Source: Trissonchulus latispiculum (lineage: Eukaryota > Nematoda > Enoplea > Enoplida > Ironidae). Taken from it: a DNA stretch of 64,000 bases. A program made the position numbers and the translations under genes. Below are positions 31,494-41,594 of this stretch, piece by piece (within the stretch, counting starts at the first letter, position 1; each line of letters starts with the position of its first letter). The notes beneath the pieces were generated by a model, which worked only from the letters and a program-made list of their open reading frames with translations, had not been told where the DNA came from and searched no databases. The stretch covers positions 1 to 64,000 of the forward strand of contig JASAND010016279.1 in the NCBI GenBank assembly GCA_030248195.1. The letters run 5' to 3'.

Positions 31494-32078
31494 GGGGTCA
31501 GTTTCATAAAAATTGAACTCGCATGCGAGTGCTAGCATGCTAGTACTCGCAAGGCAACCGCGAGTTACAAAGGACGGTGTTTCATTAAAATTTTCAGGGA
31601 CTCGACAAAAATTAGCTACAGTTTCGCTACTACTAGCAGCACTAGCATTGCTAGTGCGAGTTGCAAGTATGCTAGTGTAGGTATTCCCAAAACTTTTTCT
31701 TCCTGTAAACGAATTATTTGAAATTATAGGATAGCGAAAAGAAAAGATTTTGCTTCACGTTATAAAAATTTCAAAGTAATGGTCTAAAAACACGTGAAAG
31801 TTATTGCACTTTTTCTGAAAGTTCTCTAGTCAAAATTCACAAGACAACTAGACTGCTGTTAGTAGCGGGGTTGCCTCCAGTAGATAAAGTTTTATGAAAC
31901 AGTAACTAGCAAGAAGCAGTTATAGCTACTCTCACTTGGCTACCACTAGACTCGCAAACCTAGTGCGAGCACTCGCCGGATCGGGAAAGTTTTATGAAAC
32001 AAATTAGCTACATGACTCAACTACTAGACTCTGCTAGTAGTCGAGTCTAGTGGAGAAATATTTTTATGAAACTGCCCC
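31494..32078. mobile_element. MITE with GGGGTCAGTTTCATAAAAAT ends
   Basis: The left end (31494-31513) and the right end (about 32059-32078) are inverted copies with one mismatch near the tip. Between them are subterminal palindromes made of CTAGC/GCTAG and ACTCGC words and further TTTTATGAAAC sites. It is about 585 bp with no ORF. A target duplication was not clear. A decayed right end appears near 54410-54450. Confidence 0.6.
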
Positions 32079-32576
32079 CAGCTTGCTTGCTTGCTTGCTT
32101 GCTCGAAGGAAGGGTAAATCCTAGAAAAAAATGTATATTTTTTATATTTGGAGCAAATAACTTGAGATTTAATTACAATATCAATAATGGATAGTACGTA
32201 TCTTACACCTTTTATAGTAAAATTTTTCTACATGAAATTTCTCTCGGTTTTTCTAGGCGTTACCTATTAGAATTTCAAGAAAAAATAATGTAGGACAACA
32301 TCTGCCCCACTGACCAACTGTCCAACTGACAACTTCCCCCTGGACAAACAACTGCACCACAGAATTTCATTTTCAAATGCGGACATTTTAACGTTTTTAA
32401 CATTTTTAGTTTTCATTAAGTTCATTTTCTTTAATATAGGATCACCTTATTTTATACCTAAATGTAATTTTGTTTTGCTTAAATTTTAATTAAATTTCGT
32501 TTTACTTTAATTTACCTCATAAGTCAACCTAAGAAACCGTCTCAAAATTTAAATCAAATAAGGCAATTTTGAAATT
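32079..32576. other. No gene seen
   Basis: AT-rich sequence with a short (GCTT)n run at about 32082-32102. Nothing coding. Confidence 0.5.
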
Positions 32577-33015
32577 TTTTTTGATGGGGTTTTTTTTGGT
32601 TTTTGGGGGGGGAAGTACTTTTTTTTGTTTTGTGGGGGATTATAGTAAGTGTGTTGTGTGTGTTGTAAAATAAAGGAAATTTATTTTGTTTTTAGAAAAC
32701 GGTGTTTTTTGTGGTGGGTGGGGGGGGGTTCTTATTTTTTTTGTTTTTTATCGATTGTGTGTGGGGTTTGGGGGGGGGTGGGGTGGGGGTGGGGTGGGGG
32801 GGTCTGGCCCGGTAGTGGGGGGGGGGGGTGGGGGGGGGGGGTTTTTGTTTTGCGGTTGTGTGGTTTTTTTTTTGTTTATGTGGTTTTTGTTTGTTTTTTT
32901 TTTTTGTTGTTTTTGTGTTTTGTTTGGGGGGGAGCCGAAGGGTGTTAATATTATTTTTGTTTTTTTTTTTTTATTTGTGATTTTTGTATTTTTTTTTTTT
33001 GGGGGGTTGGGTCGT
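32577..33015. other. G/T-only low-complexity tract, probable assembly artefact
   Basis: About 440 bases consist almost only of G and T homopolymers, with sharp borders on both sides. They occupy the place where the 5' LTR and leader of the giant gypsy element should be. Long ORFs through it are compositional artefacts. Confidence 0.6.
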
Positions 33016-33020
33016 CGTCC

Positions 33021-33410
33021 ATGCCGGGTTTTTCTCAATCACAGTCCCCGGCTCAGCAGTCATTATATACGTATACACCTCAGATTCTGCAGCCTGTGCC
33101 GTCTACGGCACAATCCGGCTATTATGCCGTTGACATGTACGGAAATCCAGTATACGTATATAATTCGCCGGCACAATTTGCTGCTGGAACTGCTGTTGCC
33201 TTACAACCGGCGGCCCATACGTACGTACCGGGACCTAATCAAGCGGTTACGGCTCCGGCGGCATCAGCTGTAAATCAGACGGTGGAGACCAGTCTACAGA
33301 ACGCTCAAACATCAGATTTCGTATTGGGAAATTCAAGGGTGGCTGCCGACCCGCCTCCTCCGCCGGATAGGGGGGGGCGCCCCCCCGGGTTTTTCTGCCC
33401 AGCAGGCTAG
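33021..33410 (+). CDS. N-terminal part of gag, separated by a frame break
   Basis: A 129-codon frame rich in Gln, Pro, Tyr and Ala. It runs into a G7-C-G-C7-G3 homopolymer region (about 33371-33390) and then stops, while the gag-pol frame is open immediately after that region and continues upstream of its listed ATG. The simplest reading is a one-base homopolymer error or indel, with gag beginning at or before 33021. The joined product is not certain. Confidence 0.55.
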   Translation: MPGFSQSQSPAQQSLYTYTPQILQPVPSTAQSGYYAVDMYGNPVYVYNSPAQFAAGTAVALQPAAHTYVPGPNQAVTAPAASAVNQTVETSLQNAQTSDFVLGNSRVAADPPPPPDRGGRPPGFFCPAG

Positions 33411-33477
33411 TCAAAAAGGGGGTTTTCCCAACAAGGAGGGGCAAGCGACGCCTGCCCGTCACCCAACTCCGGCGACC

Positions 33478-36400
33478 ATGGTGGCCACAGATGCTTCAGT
33501 TCTAGGCCACGACCCGCGCCTTTTTCGTACGTACATAGAAATTCTCCGGGACGTTCCGCGGTTTGACCCAGAATTAGTCTATGTCGAAGATTGGCTTCCA
33601 CAATTTGAATCTGCAGTGGAAACATATCAAATTCCTAAAGATCAATGGCCTCGTCTTTTATATAGCAAATTGGCGGGTAAGGCTCAAATTTATGCCTCCC
33701 GTGCGGGTCTTTCTATGATCGATTCTTATGATAGTATTTTGAAACTTTTGAAGACTCAATTTCCTAAACCGCAGCTGTCATATCAGCAAAAATATACAGC
33801 TTTTGTCAATCGACTCCAACGTCCCGGAGAACACATACGTAAATACATCTCGGAATTGCAAGCTTTGGCGCTGGACATCTGGAATGACCCGGGTGACCGG
33901 GAGAAGCATTGTGTCCAGCAGGTCTATGCCGGGGCAAATGACAAGTATGCGGCGTCGCTCGTCCCTTTGGGGGCGTACGGAGAACCGTCTATGGAGGACA
34001 TTTTGCGGGTGATTGATAAACTTGACGCCCGCACCCCACGGTCCACCCCAGGGGAGGCATTGGCGTACGACCCCCCAATTTACCACGTGGCATCTTCAGA
34101 GAGAGCAGAACCGGGTGGGAGCTCCAGTGACCCGTTAGAACAGCTACGTAAGGAATTACAGGATCTAAAGGTGCTATGGGAAAAAGGGAGGGATGCACGC
34201 CCTAGATTTGACGATAGACGCAAGGATAAGTGCCTCCATTGCGGCAGGAGGGGCCACGATCCTAACAATTGTTGGGACAAATATCCTCAGTTGGCCCCGG
34301 CAGGTTGGAGGGGTCGACCCCTTCCCAGGGAGCAGGTAGCTGGAGTTACACAGTATGTACCAGTTTATCCGCAGTTTTGCGCACAGCAGCCAGTTTATCC
34401 AGCCTTACCACCTGCCCCCGTCCCTTTAGCCTTGCCTGCACCCCAACCTTCTTCGGGTCAACATTCATATGGTCCACAGTGGGAGGCACCGTCGGGTCAG
34501 AGCGCGGGTCAGGCGGTTTCACCTGGTACAGCTGCACCTGCATTGCCGGCACCTTTAGCCCCGGCTCCAGCACCTTCGGTCCGAGGTGTTACCACGCAAC
34601 CATTGGCGGCACCATTAGCACAGCACTTTGTTAGAGCATCAGACCAGAATGCTGCAAATTCACAGGGGGGCACTCTCCCTCACCGCGCCCCGGCCCAACA
34701 AAAGGGGGTCGACCATCTTATAGGCTACGTTGAGACCGAACCACAGCCTTTGGAGCCACACGTATTCGGGGTAGACTCTCCGGTGGATACGACCCCTGAC
34801 CAGATTGTTCAATCTTTTTCTATGATTCAGTCAAATTTTACGACGTTAGCGGCGATTCACATGCATACGTACAATCATATGAAAAAATTCACAGAAGTTT
34901 TGAAGAAACAAATTTTTGACCTGGGCCACACCATCGCAGACGCGTGGCCAGAAAAACTCGAACGGGAGGATATCTTAGGCTGTGAAGTGACGGTACCCGA
35001 AACCGATGAAATAGTCCGACCTGTGGAGGAGGGCGCTGACCCTCCCCCTCTGCTCTCTCTGAATGGGGAATCTTCCTTACCGGCTGTGACGTCTTGGGAG
35101 CAGACTGCGGGGCTCGCTGTGTCTCAGTCTCAGGGTGCGGTGGTCGACGCGGCCTCTGGGACTGGGACCTGTGGGGGCGCGTCTGGGTGTGCGGCCGATC
35201 CACCATCCAGACCCGCCCCGGGGGGCGTGTCAGCTCCGGAAAAGCCCCTTCATTCTTTGGTGGTTGTTCCCAATTCTATTTCTGACCTGCAATCTGAAGC
35301 TGTTTTAGCTGCTGGGGACAACACACCAGCGGTTATGATTAATATTAAGGGCCAATATTTGATGGCCATTGTAGATTCGGGTGCCTCTATTTCAATTATT
35401 AGCCAGGGAGGGTTAGATCGCCTTCTGAGAGCAGGAGCAGATATCGTGGTTCAATTCCCAGACGCCATTAGGGCTAGAACTTCGGGAGATACCCCACTAC
35501 GTATTGAAGGAAAAGTTTATATCCCTTTTGAAGTGGGTGGAATTCAATTTGGGTGGCATTTTCATCTAGCTCCGCAGTTTTATCGTGACATTTTGCTCGG
35601 GACTGATTTTTTGAAAGCTTATAGTTGGGATATTATTTTTTCTGAAAATCGTGTCAGTATGAATGGGTTGAGGCTCAAAATGCTCACCCCAGAAGAAATT
35701 CGGGCTGAATGGGACTTGGGTGATGCTATGGCTTTCGCTGTGGTTTTGGCCATTGATGTGCAAATCCCTCCGTCCACGGAGAAATGGGCGAAGGCCCGTA
35801 TCTCCTCTACCCTCGCTGATCCTCTATACTTTTTTGAACCGTTCGATTCTTTTATTGATGACAACAAAGTTTTGCCCTACGCTGGGGTAGTGGAAGTTCA
35901 AGATCATTTTTTCGAATTTTTATTGGTTAATCCCACGAATTCTCCAATTTCAATTTCACGATCTACGGTTGTGGGGTCTGTGGTCCCCACCTCAGATTAT
36001 GCTTCTGAAGGTTCAAATTTTTCAAAACCTTTGGTGGTCCCTCAAGCTCGTGTCTCCCAGGACCCTTATATCAATGATATGGTCTTTGCAGTTGACGATA
36101 ACCTGGGCATCCCTCCCCCCCATGTTGCCTCAGCTCTCACGTATAAGTTGGCCACTGATTCAGCTTTTGAAGACGACAGTGTTTTTTCTCTTGCCTTTTG
36201 GCCAACTGAGGATCTACCTCAAAAAGAGGGGGTAGCCCTGAGTCTACCCCAAAAAGAGGGGGTAGGTGCGAACCTACCCCAAAAAGAGGGGGTAAAGTCA
36301 GTAAAAAGCCCTATGGCTGAAATTCTTCCGGTTGATGCGTGTGAAGACCAAGATGAACTCCCAGAAGTGAAATCTGCTCAAAAAGGGGTAACAGCTCCAC

Positions 36401-39400
36401 CCGAACCCCCCGACCCTCCTGTAACGAGTGATCCGAGCTTGGGAGACTGCGGGGAGAAAGTTTTGAAATCGTGCCTCCTGCAGGGGGAGGATCTCTCTCC
36501 TGTCGCAGAAGGTCAGAGTCTGGGATTACCTCTTGTTTCTGTAACATTTTCAGATGAAGTTCAAGTTTGGGTGGAAGACCAGCCGGTTTTTCGGCTACGG
36601 GAGGAGTCAGAAACTCTTTTGGCTCCTCCCTTTTCTAAATTTGGCCTTGTACGGGGGGAAGGTTGGCCTCAGGAGGTGAGGGGGGTCGACCCCGCCCTCC
36701 TGGAGTCTCCTTCGTTCTCTTCGGCAGCCCAACTTGCGCCTGGGTTCGACCGGACCAGTTTAGCTGCCGAACCTCCGTCCGAGCGTCATCCCGAACTTAT
36801 TCCGAGTTCAAGTCATCCCGAACTTACTCCGGGTTTAAGCTATCCCGAACTTATTTCAAGTCCAAGCCATCCCGAACTTTCCACCCCGAACTTATCCCAT
36901 CCCGATCTTATGACATCTGTACAAAATTTTTCTATCTCTGATACAAGTCTATCTCAAACTGTGACTGACAATTGGCACTATTATTATGTATCTCTCAAGG
37001 CACATCCTGGTGAGTACGGGTATATACGTATGCCGTGGCCTGACCTTTTCTCCGGCACTATTTTGGAATATACGTATATACGTACTCAACCAGAAAGTCA
37101 GCTGGCAAGTCCCGTCTCGGGGGGCTCCGCTGTGCCCCTCTCAGATTTACAGGTACGTGCTCTCTTGAACAGCAAGATTCAATTTCATAATTGTTGTTTG
37201 ACTCGGCGTAATCAGCGACGGTTGCGCCTCATGATTTTGAACTTTCCTCAAATTTGGGATGCAGCTGGGGGCTTCGGTAAGACAGACATCGACTACCATT
37301 ATATTGAGATTGAGCCCGGTAAGCGCCCAATAAAAGCTCGGGCCTACAAAGTAAACCCGGCGCAAAAGAAAATTATTGACGAGAAGTTAGCGGCCTGGTT
37401 GGAACAGGGGTTGATTCAACCCTCGCGTAGTCCATGGGCCTCCCCCATCATTTTGGTTGCGAAAAAGGACGGGGATTGGAGGTTGTGTGTTGATTACAGA
37501 AAACTCAATGCGGTCACAAAAAAGGACTGCTACCCCATTCCGTATATTACAGGTCTTTTTGAGAGCATTTTGGGACATTCTATTTTTTCGAAGTTAGATC
37601 TTGCGTCGGGTTTTCATCAGATTCCGATCTACCCGCCAGATAGGGAAAAAACGGCTTTTATCACTCATTCAGGACTTTATGAATTTAAAGTCATGCCGTT
37701 TGGGCTTTGCAATGCCCCTAGTACGTTTCAACGCATTATCGACAGAATCATGGAGGGATTTATAGTGTATATTGATGATGTCCTCGTTACCTCGGCCACC
37801 CAGCTGGATCACTTGAAACGACTCTTGGAGGTTTTCCTCCGCTGTTCAAGGGAGCATGTCCTACTGAAACTTTCCAAATGTGAATTTGGGCGGTCTGAAA
37901 TGGCCTTTTTGGGGCATATTCTATCTGCTTTTGGTATTTCGACTGATCCCGAAAAAGTACGGGTTGTCAAACGTTTTCCAGCGCCTAAATCTGTGAAAGA
38001 TGTGCAAAGTTTTTTGGGTTTAGCTGGTTACTATCGTCGTTTTGTCCCGAACTTTTCGAAAATTGCAAGTCCTATTGTCGCTCTTTTGAAAAAAGACCGC
38101 GAATTTATTTGGGACGCGGCCTGCCAGCTGGCTTTTGAAACACTCAAGGAGAAACTTACCACGGCACCGGTTCTTATGTATCCGGACTTTACAAAACCAT
38201 TTACGTTGGCAACTGATGCTAGCCACTACGGTATAGGGGCCGTCCTCCAACAACTTGATGATAAGCAGAAACTTCATCCTATTGCTTATGCTGCTCGTGC
38301 ACTTGCTCCGGCAGAGAAAAATTATACCACAACGGAGCTAGAAGGTTTAGCAGTCTTTTTTGGCGTTTCTTATTTCCAACATTACCTTATTTTGCAATAT
38401 TTTGATGTAATTACGGACCACCAAGCTTTGGAATATATGTTTAGTGGAGAGCCTAAGTCCAAAGCTGCAGCGGGTCGGATTGCCCGGTGGGTGTCTTTTC
38501 TCCGCGGTTTCAAATTTCGGGTTATCCATCGCCCAGGCATTACTAACGGGGCCCCGGATGCATTGTCTAGAAATCCCCCACCTTGGGAGGAGGCAGGGTC
38601 TTTTGCTGACCACCCACGTATCCCAGATATTTTCGTGGGGTCTATTCTTGAAGATGTTTTTGAAGAAGAAGCTCCGGAGGAGGGTGAAAATGCCCCCCGC
38701 CCTACCGCTGCAGCTATGGCTGTTTGGAAGGAGGCTTTGCAAAAGGACCAGTTTACCAAGGCAATTATAGATTTTTTGGAGAAAAAGCAGTTTCCATCTG
38801 ATGTAAATTTTGCTACCTTCTTGCGGAAACATTCGAGTGAATTTTTTCTGGAGGAGGGCATCCTGTACCGTCTTGGCAAATCTAAGCGTCAGGAACCTCC
38901 AAAATTGATTGTTGTTCCGGAAAGTTGTCATACGTATGTATTGGATGAATGCCATAAAGATTTATTGGGTGGGTGTCATAACGGCCGGTCCAAAATGTAC
39001 GGATTGTTGAGTCTTAAATACCATTGGCCCACTATGAGTAAGGACATTGGGGTCTACATTAGCCGGTGTCGGGTATGTGCGGCTTGCAACCCGGGGCCCT
39101 CCAAACCTCAGGCGTATTTGAAGGCGTTTGATCCGGTCGAAGCTCCCTTTGAGCGGTTGAGCATGGATGTTATGCATGCTCCCCTCTCAAAGGCGGGAAA
39201 TTCTCGAGTATTGGTGGTGGTTGATTTTTTCTCTCGTTGGGGTTGGGCTTTTGCCATGCCAAATGAACAGACCCTTACTATTGCACGAATTTTTGCAGAG
39301 CGTATAATTGCGGTTCATGGGGCTCCCCGGGAAGTTTTAACCGACAGGGGCACCCCCTTTTGCTCACATCTTATGGACGAACTGTGTAAATTGATGGGTA

Positions 39401-40017
39401 CCAAAAAAGTACGTACTACAGCCTATCATCCAGAATCCAATGGGGCGTGTGAGAGACTTAATGGTACTTTGAAACGAATGTTACGAAAATGTCTTTTGGC
39501 GTACGAACGGGGGTGGGATGAGCTCCTCCCTTGGGTTCTGTTCGCTTACCGGGCAGTCCCACATGCTTCGACCGGGGAATCGCCTTATTACGTCTTGTTT
39601 GGTCGTGACCCCCGGCTTTTTTCGGACAATTTTTTGACAACGCCTATACCTCGAATTAGTGACTTTTTACCATCATACGTAGATGAACTTCGTGCTCGTA
39701 TGCGACACATTCGGAAAATTTTGAACGATTACATAGCACAGGTTCAGAAAAAACGCAAAGATAAATATGACTCTAAAGTCAAACCTATTGAGTACAAGGA
39801 AGGCATGATGGTTTGGAAGGATGTTTCGAAGGCAAATATCCCGAAAGGGGCAAGCCGCAAATACCTCCCGGCTTTTGAGGGGCCGTTTCGGGTCCTTAAA
39901 GTTATTTCTCCTACCAACTGTCAAATTCAATCGACACTCAATTCCGACGCCCCCCCTGAAACTGTTCATGTAAACAGACTCAAACCATTTCTCATGGAGT
40001 TGACACCCGACCAATGA
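33478..40017 (+). CDS. Gag-Pol polyprotein: gag, protease, RT, RNase H, integrase
   Basis: A 2179-aa ORF; residue numbers count from 33478. It has a gag core (about 1-200), a CCHC knuckle from Cys252 (CLHCGRRGHDPNNC), then a Pro/Ala-rich linker. The aspartic protease has DSGAS with Asp633 and later ILLGTDF. A long variable spacer contains three 10-aa LPQKEGV repeats (about 914-943) and HPEL repeats (about 1103-1143). RT has YIDD at 1431-1434, followed by RNase H (TDASHYG, TELEGL, TDHQAL). Integrase has an HHCC finger and a DD35E triad at Asp1897, Asp1956 and Glu1992, ending in a GPF module. All catalytic signatures are present, so the copy may be competent. The stop codon overlaps the next ATG as ATGA. 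Confidence 0.93.
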   Translation: MVATDASVLGHDPRLFRTYIEILRDVPRFDPELVYVEDWLPQFESAVETYQIPKDQWPRLLYSKLAGKAQIYASRAGLSMIDSYDSILKLLKTQFPKPQLSYQQKYTAFVNRLQRPGEHIRKYISELQALALDIWNDPGDREKHCVQQVYAGANDKYAASLVPLGAYGEPSMEDILRVIDKLDARTPRSTPGEALAYDPPIYHVASSERAEPGGSSSDPLEQLRKELQDLKVLWEKGRDARPRFDDRRKDKCLHCGRRGHDPNNCWDKYPQLAPAGWRGRPLPREQVAGVTQYVPVYPQFCAQQPVYPALPPAPVPLALPAPQPSSGQHSYGPQWEAPSGQSAGQAVSPGTAAPALPAPLAPAPAPSVRGVTTQPLAAPLAQHFVRASDQNAANSQGGTLPHRAPAQQKGVDHLIGYVETEPQPLEPHVFGVDSPVDTTPDQIVQSFSMIQSNFTTLAAIHMHTYNHMKKFTEVLKKQIFDLGHTIADAWPEKLEREDILGCEVTVPETDEIVRPVEEGADPPPLLSLNGESSLPAVTSWEQTAGLAVSQSQGAVVDAASGTGTCGGASGCAADPPSRPAPGGVSAPEKPLHSLVVVPNSISDLQSEAVLAAGDNTPAVMINIKGQYLMAIVDSGASISIISQGGLDRLLRAGADIVVQFPDAIRARTSGDTPLRIEGKVYIPFEVGGIQFGWHFHLAPQFYRDILLGTDFLKAYSWDIIFSENRVSMNGLRLKMLTPEEIRAEWDLGDAMAFAVVLAIDVQIPPSTEKWAKARISSTLADPLYFFEPFDSFIDDNKVLPYAGVVEVQDHFFEFLLVNPTNSPISISRSTVVGSVVPTSDYASEGSNFSKPLVVPQARVSQDPYINDMVFAVDDNLGIPPPHVASALTYKLATDSAFEDDSVFSLAFWPTEDLPQKEGVALSLPQKEGVGANLPQKEGVKSVKSPMAEILPVDACEDQDELPEVKSAQKGVTAPPEPPDPPVTSDPSLGDCGEKVLKSCLLQGEDLSPVAEGQSLGLPLVSVTFSDEVQVWVEDQPVFRLREESETLLAPPFSKFGLVRGEGWPQEVRGVDPALLESPSFSSAAQLAPGFDRTSLAAEPPSERHPELIPSSSHPELTPGLSYPELISSPSHPELSTPNLSHPDLMTSVQNFSISDTSLSQTVTDNWHYYYVSLKAHPGEYGYIRMPWPDLFSGTILEYTYIRTQPESQLASPVSGGSAVPLSDLQVRALLNSKIQFHNCCLTRRNQRRLRLMILNFPQIWDAAGGFGKTDIDYHYIEIEPGKRPIKARAYKVNPAQKKIIDEKLAAWLEQGLIQPSRSPWASPIILVAKKDGDWRLCVDYRKLNAVTKKDCYPIPYITGLFESILGHSIFSKLDLASGFHQIPIYPPDREKTAFITHSGLYEFKVMPFGLCNAPSTFQRIIDRIMEGFIVYIDDVLVTSATQLDHLKRLLEVFLRCSREHVLLKLSKCEFGRSEMAFLGHILSAFGISTDPEKVRVVKRFPAPKSVKDVQSFLGLAGYYRRFVPNFSKIASPIVALLKKDREFIWDAACQLAFETLKEKLTTAPVLMYPDFTKPFTLATDASHYGIGAVLQQLDDKQKLHPIAYAARALAPAEKNYTTTELEGLAVFFGVSYFQHYLILQYFDVITDHQALEYMFSGEPKSKAAAGRIARWVSFLRGFKFRVIHRPGITNGAPDALSRNPPPWEEAGSFADHPRIPDIFVGSILEDVFEEEAPEEGENAPRPTAAAMAVWKEALQKDQFTKAIIDFLEKKQFPSDVNFATFLRKHSSEFFLEEGILYRLGKSKRQEPPKLIVVPESCHTYVLDECHKDLLGGCHNGRSKMYGLLSLKYHWPTMSKDIGVYISRCRVCAACNPGPSKPQAYLKAFDPVEAPFERLSMDVMHAPLSKAGNSRVLVVVDFFSRWGWAFAMPNEQTLTIARIFAERIIAVHGAPREVLTDRGTPFCSHLMDELCKLMGTKKVRTTAYHPESNGACERLNGTLKRMLRKCLLAYERGWDELLPWVLFAYRAVPHASTGESPYYVLFGRDPRLFSDNFLTTPIPRISDFLPSYVDELRARMRHIRKILNDYIAQVQKKRKDKYDSKVKPIEYKEGMMVWKDVSKANIPKGASRKYLPAFEGPFRVLKVISPTNCQIQSTLNSDAPPETVHVNRLKPFLMELTPDQ
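36222..36294 (+). promoter_or_regulatory. Three internal copies of the polypurine tract
   Basis: AAAAGAGGGGGTA occurs at 36222-36234, 36252-36264 and 36282-36294, spaced exactly 30 bases, and is identical to the 3' polypurine tract at 50458-50470. The copies encode the QKEGV part of three tandem 10-aa repeats. In retroviruses an internal PPT copy primes plus strands; that role is inferred here. Confidence 0.6.
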
Positions 40018-40325
40018 AACTACGTTTTGTTTTTCCCCTCAACTGTAGTATGTATGTATCTCACATCACTGATCTCTTTTGTTGTATTATGTTAATCCTT
40101 TTTCATTTTAGCTTATATACGTATATAACTGTTTTAGCCATATTTCTGTCTTTTTCTATGTTTAGGTTTATATCTGAATTTTGGTGGTGGGCATTGCCCT
40201 TTTATGCTTATTTTCAGGATTTTTTTCGGTCAGTTTTGCACTTTCTAGGTCCTATCTTGTTTGTGTTTTTCTTCCTTTTTGAAATTTTCTTGATAGTTTC
40301 TATAAAATTCTGTGGCCACCTGTGA
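40014..40325 (+). CDS. Hydrophobic ORF overlapping the pol stop
   Basis: A 103-codon ORF whose ATG overlaps the pol TGA as ATGA, an arrangement used for termination-reinitiation. The product is very hydrophobic, with three or more possible membrane segments and no cleavable-signal pattern. The DNA is a T-rich spacer with three acceptor-like TTTAG/TTTCAG sites, so hydrophobicity may simply reflect composition (T in second position). An envelope-like role is possible but unsupported. Confidence 0.25.
   Translation: MKLRFVFPLNCSMYVSHITDLFCCIMLILFHFSLYTYITVLAIFLSFSMFRFISEFWWWALPFYAYFQDFFRSVLHFLGPILFVFFFLFEIFLIVSIKFCGHL
40111..40217 (+). promoter_or_regulatory. Cluster of 3' splice acceptors before accessory ORF A
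   Basis: Pyrimidine tracts end in TTTTAG at 40111, TTTAG at 40165 and TTTTCAG at 40217, all upstream of the ATG at 40348. They would serve spliced mRNAs for ORF A. Confidence 0.5.
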
Positions 40326-40347
40326 TTAATTTCTCCTTGAATAAATC

Positions 40348-41427
40348 ATGTCTCACCGTAAAAATTTGGATAATGCTTCTTTAGCAGATAAATTGGAGTT
40401 TGTCTCTCAGCATTTTCGCATTGTCGCAACACGCGGGGGTTCAGAACATTCCCCTCCGCGGGTTCAGCAAGTTTCCCCTGCGCAATTGCGGCGAATGGCG
40501 CAGCACGATCATCTAGTTGAAGATTCAGACGTTTCTGCTCCGGGGTTAGCTCGGGTGAGGTCATGCTCACCCCCTCCCTCATCTTCCCCCTCTTCTCTTG
40601 ATCCTGAAACTATTGAAACCTTGCGAGATTTGAATTTGTCTAGTAGTCGGGGTGAATTTTTAGACTCTACAGCTTCAAAAGTTTTTTCTCCCAAAAAAGT
40701 TCGTTTTCTTCTAGCGGAACCTTTGTTCCATTTTGATCCTACAACGATGTTTCTTTCCCCTATTGGGAGCGATATTCCGATGTTTCCTTTTGATTGGGAC
40801 GACTATCAGGTTTGGCTCCGGTGTCGACACGCTAACGAATGTTTTCGTTTGGCGTATCCTGAACGTAACCCAGAGCCGTTCCAAGAGCGACCCTTGTCGG
40901 TTCCTACAAAAAGGGCTCTGGCTAACCCTTATGGGTCCCCCTCCTTTAGGGACACTTTCGGATTTGAACCCCTTCTCCCCCCGGTGGGTCTTGTTTCCCC
41001 CTTTGCTCCGGAGCAGGAGCGTCACCTGGAGGATCGTGCTCGTTATTTGTGGCAGTTGGCTGTATATCGTAGGGATTTTCCGGACACTTTACCGGAATCT
41101 GCTTTTTCTTCTCTATCCGATTTACTGTCTGCTATACATCGGCGCATGTACGTGATTACAAACCCAGACAAGCCACAATCAGTTCCGCATCAGGTACATC
41201 CTGCGGTGGCGTCGGGCTCGGCTTCGCCTTCCGCTTTCTACCCAGTTTCGGGGGCACGTCAGTCCAAATCGGCACGTAAACGCCGTCGTTTGGCAGCTAT
41301 TCACCCAATGATTTATTATGCTCCGGACCTGTGGTATGAGATTGAGTTACTAGGGAATCGCATTGATCAAGGCCTTCAAAGATGGCGGGACGAAGGCTTT
41401 CTTGATTCATCGGAGGAGTCATCATAA
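40348..41427 (+). CDS. Accessory ORF A of the giant element (359 aa)
   Basis: It starts at an ATG (ATAAATCATG) after a pyrimidine-rich spacer and ends at 41427. No known domain is recognised. It has a Ser/Pro-rich first third, a basic cluster KSARKRRRL that could be a nuclear localisation signal, and an aromatic IYYAPDLWYE motif near the end. The segment with PHQVHP, 36 residues, then IYYAP has the same spacing as accessory ORF B (PHPVHP, 35 residues, IYYDP), with a basic cluster shortly before IYY in both. Upstream, LLSAIHRR resembles LLQQHIRR of ORF B. A divergent gene duplication is the best explanation. Probably translated from a spliced RNA. Role unknown; a nuclear RNA- or DNA-binding regulator is a guess. 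Confidence 0.75.
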   Translation: MSHRKNLDNASLADKLEFVSQHFRIVATRGGSEHSPPRVQQVSPAQLRRMAQHDHLVEDSDVSAPGLARVRSCSPPPSSSPSSLDPETIETLRDLNLSSSRGEFLDSTASKVFSPKKVRFLLAEPLFHFDPTTMFLSPIGSDIPMFPFDWDDYQVWLRCRHANECFRLAYPERNPEPFQERPLSVPTKRALANPYGSPSFRDTFGFEPLLPPVGLVSPFAPEQERHLEDRARYLWQLAVYRRDFPDTLPESAFSSLSDLLSAIHRRMYVITNPDKPQSVPHQVHPAVASGSASPSAFYPVSGARQSKSARKRRRLAAIHPMIYYAPDLWYEIELLGNRIDQGLQRWRDEGFLDSSEESS

Positions 41428-41480
41428 AATTTTTCTCTTTTCTTATGTTTCCTTGTTATATTTTTTCTTTTTGCATTTTA

Positions 41481-41541
41481 GACTACTTCATTCTTCCTTT
41501 TGTACGCCCTGTCTTCTTTTCTCTTTCTTCTTGATTTTTAG
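41481..41541 (+). promoter_or_regulatory. 3' splice acceptors before accessory ORF B
   Basis: TTTTTGCATTTTAG ends at 41481 and CTTGATTTTTAG ends at 41541. Both have long pyrimidine tracts and sit 54-114 bases before the ATG at 41595. Confidence 0.55.
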
Positions 41542-41594
41542 GTTAGTTTTGTTTCATTCATTTTTCTCATTTAATTGGAACTGTTTACTTCAAT

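Noticed and set aside
32649..33273. Gly/Val/Phe-rich ORFs of 99-195 codons and a Pro/Lys-rich antisense ORF
   Set aside because: They come from the G/T-only tract and have no protein-like composition.
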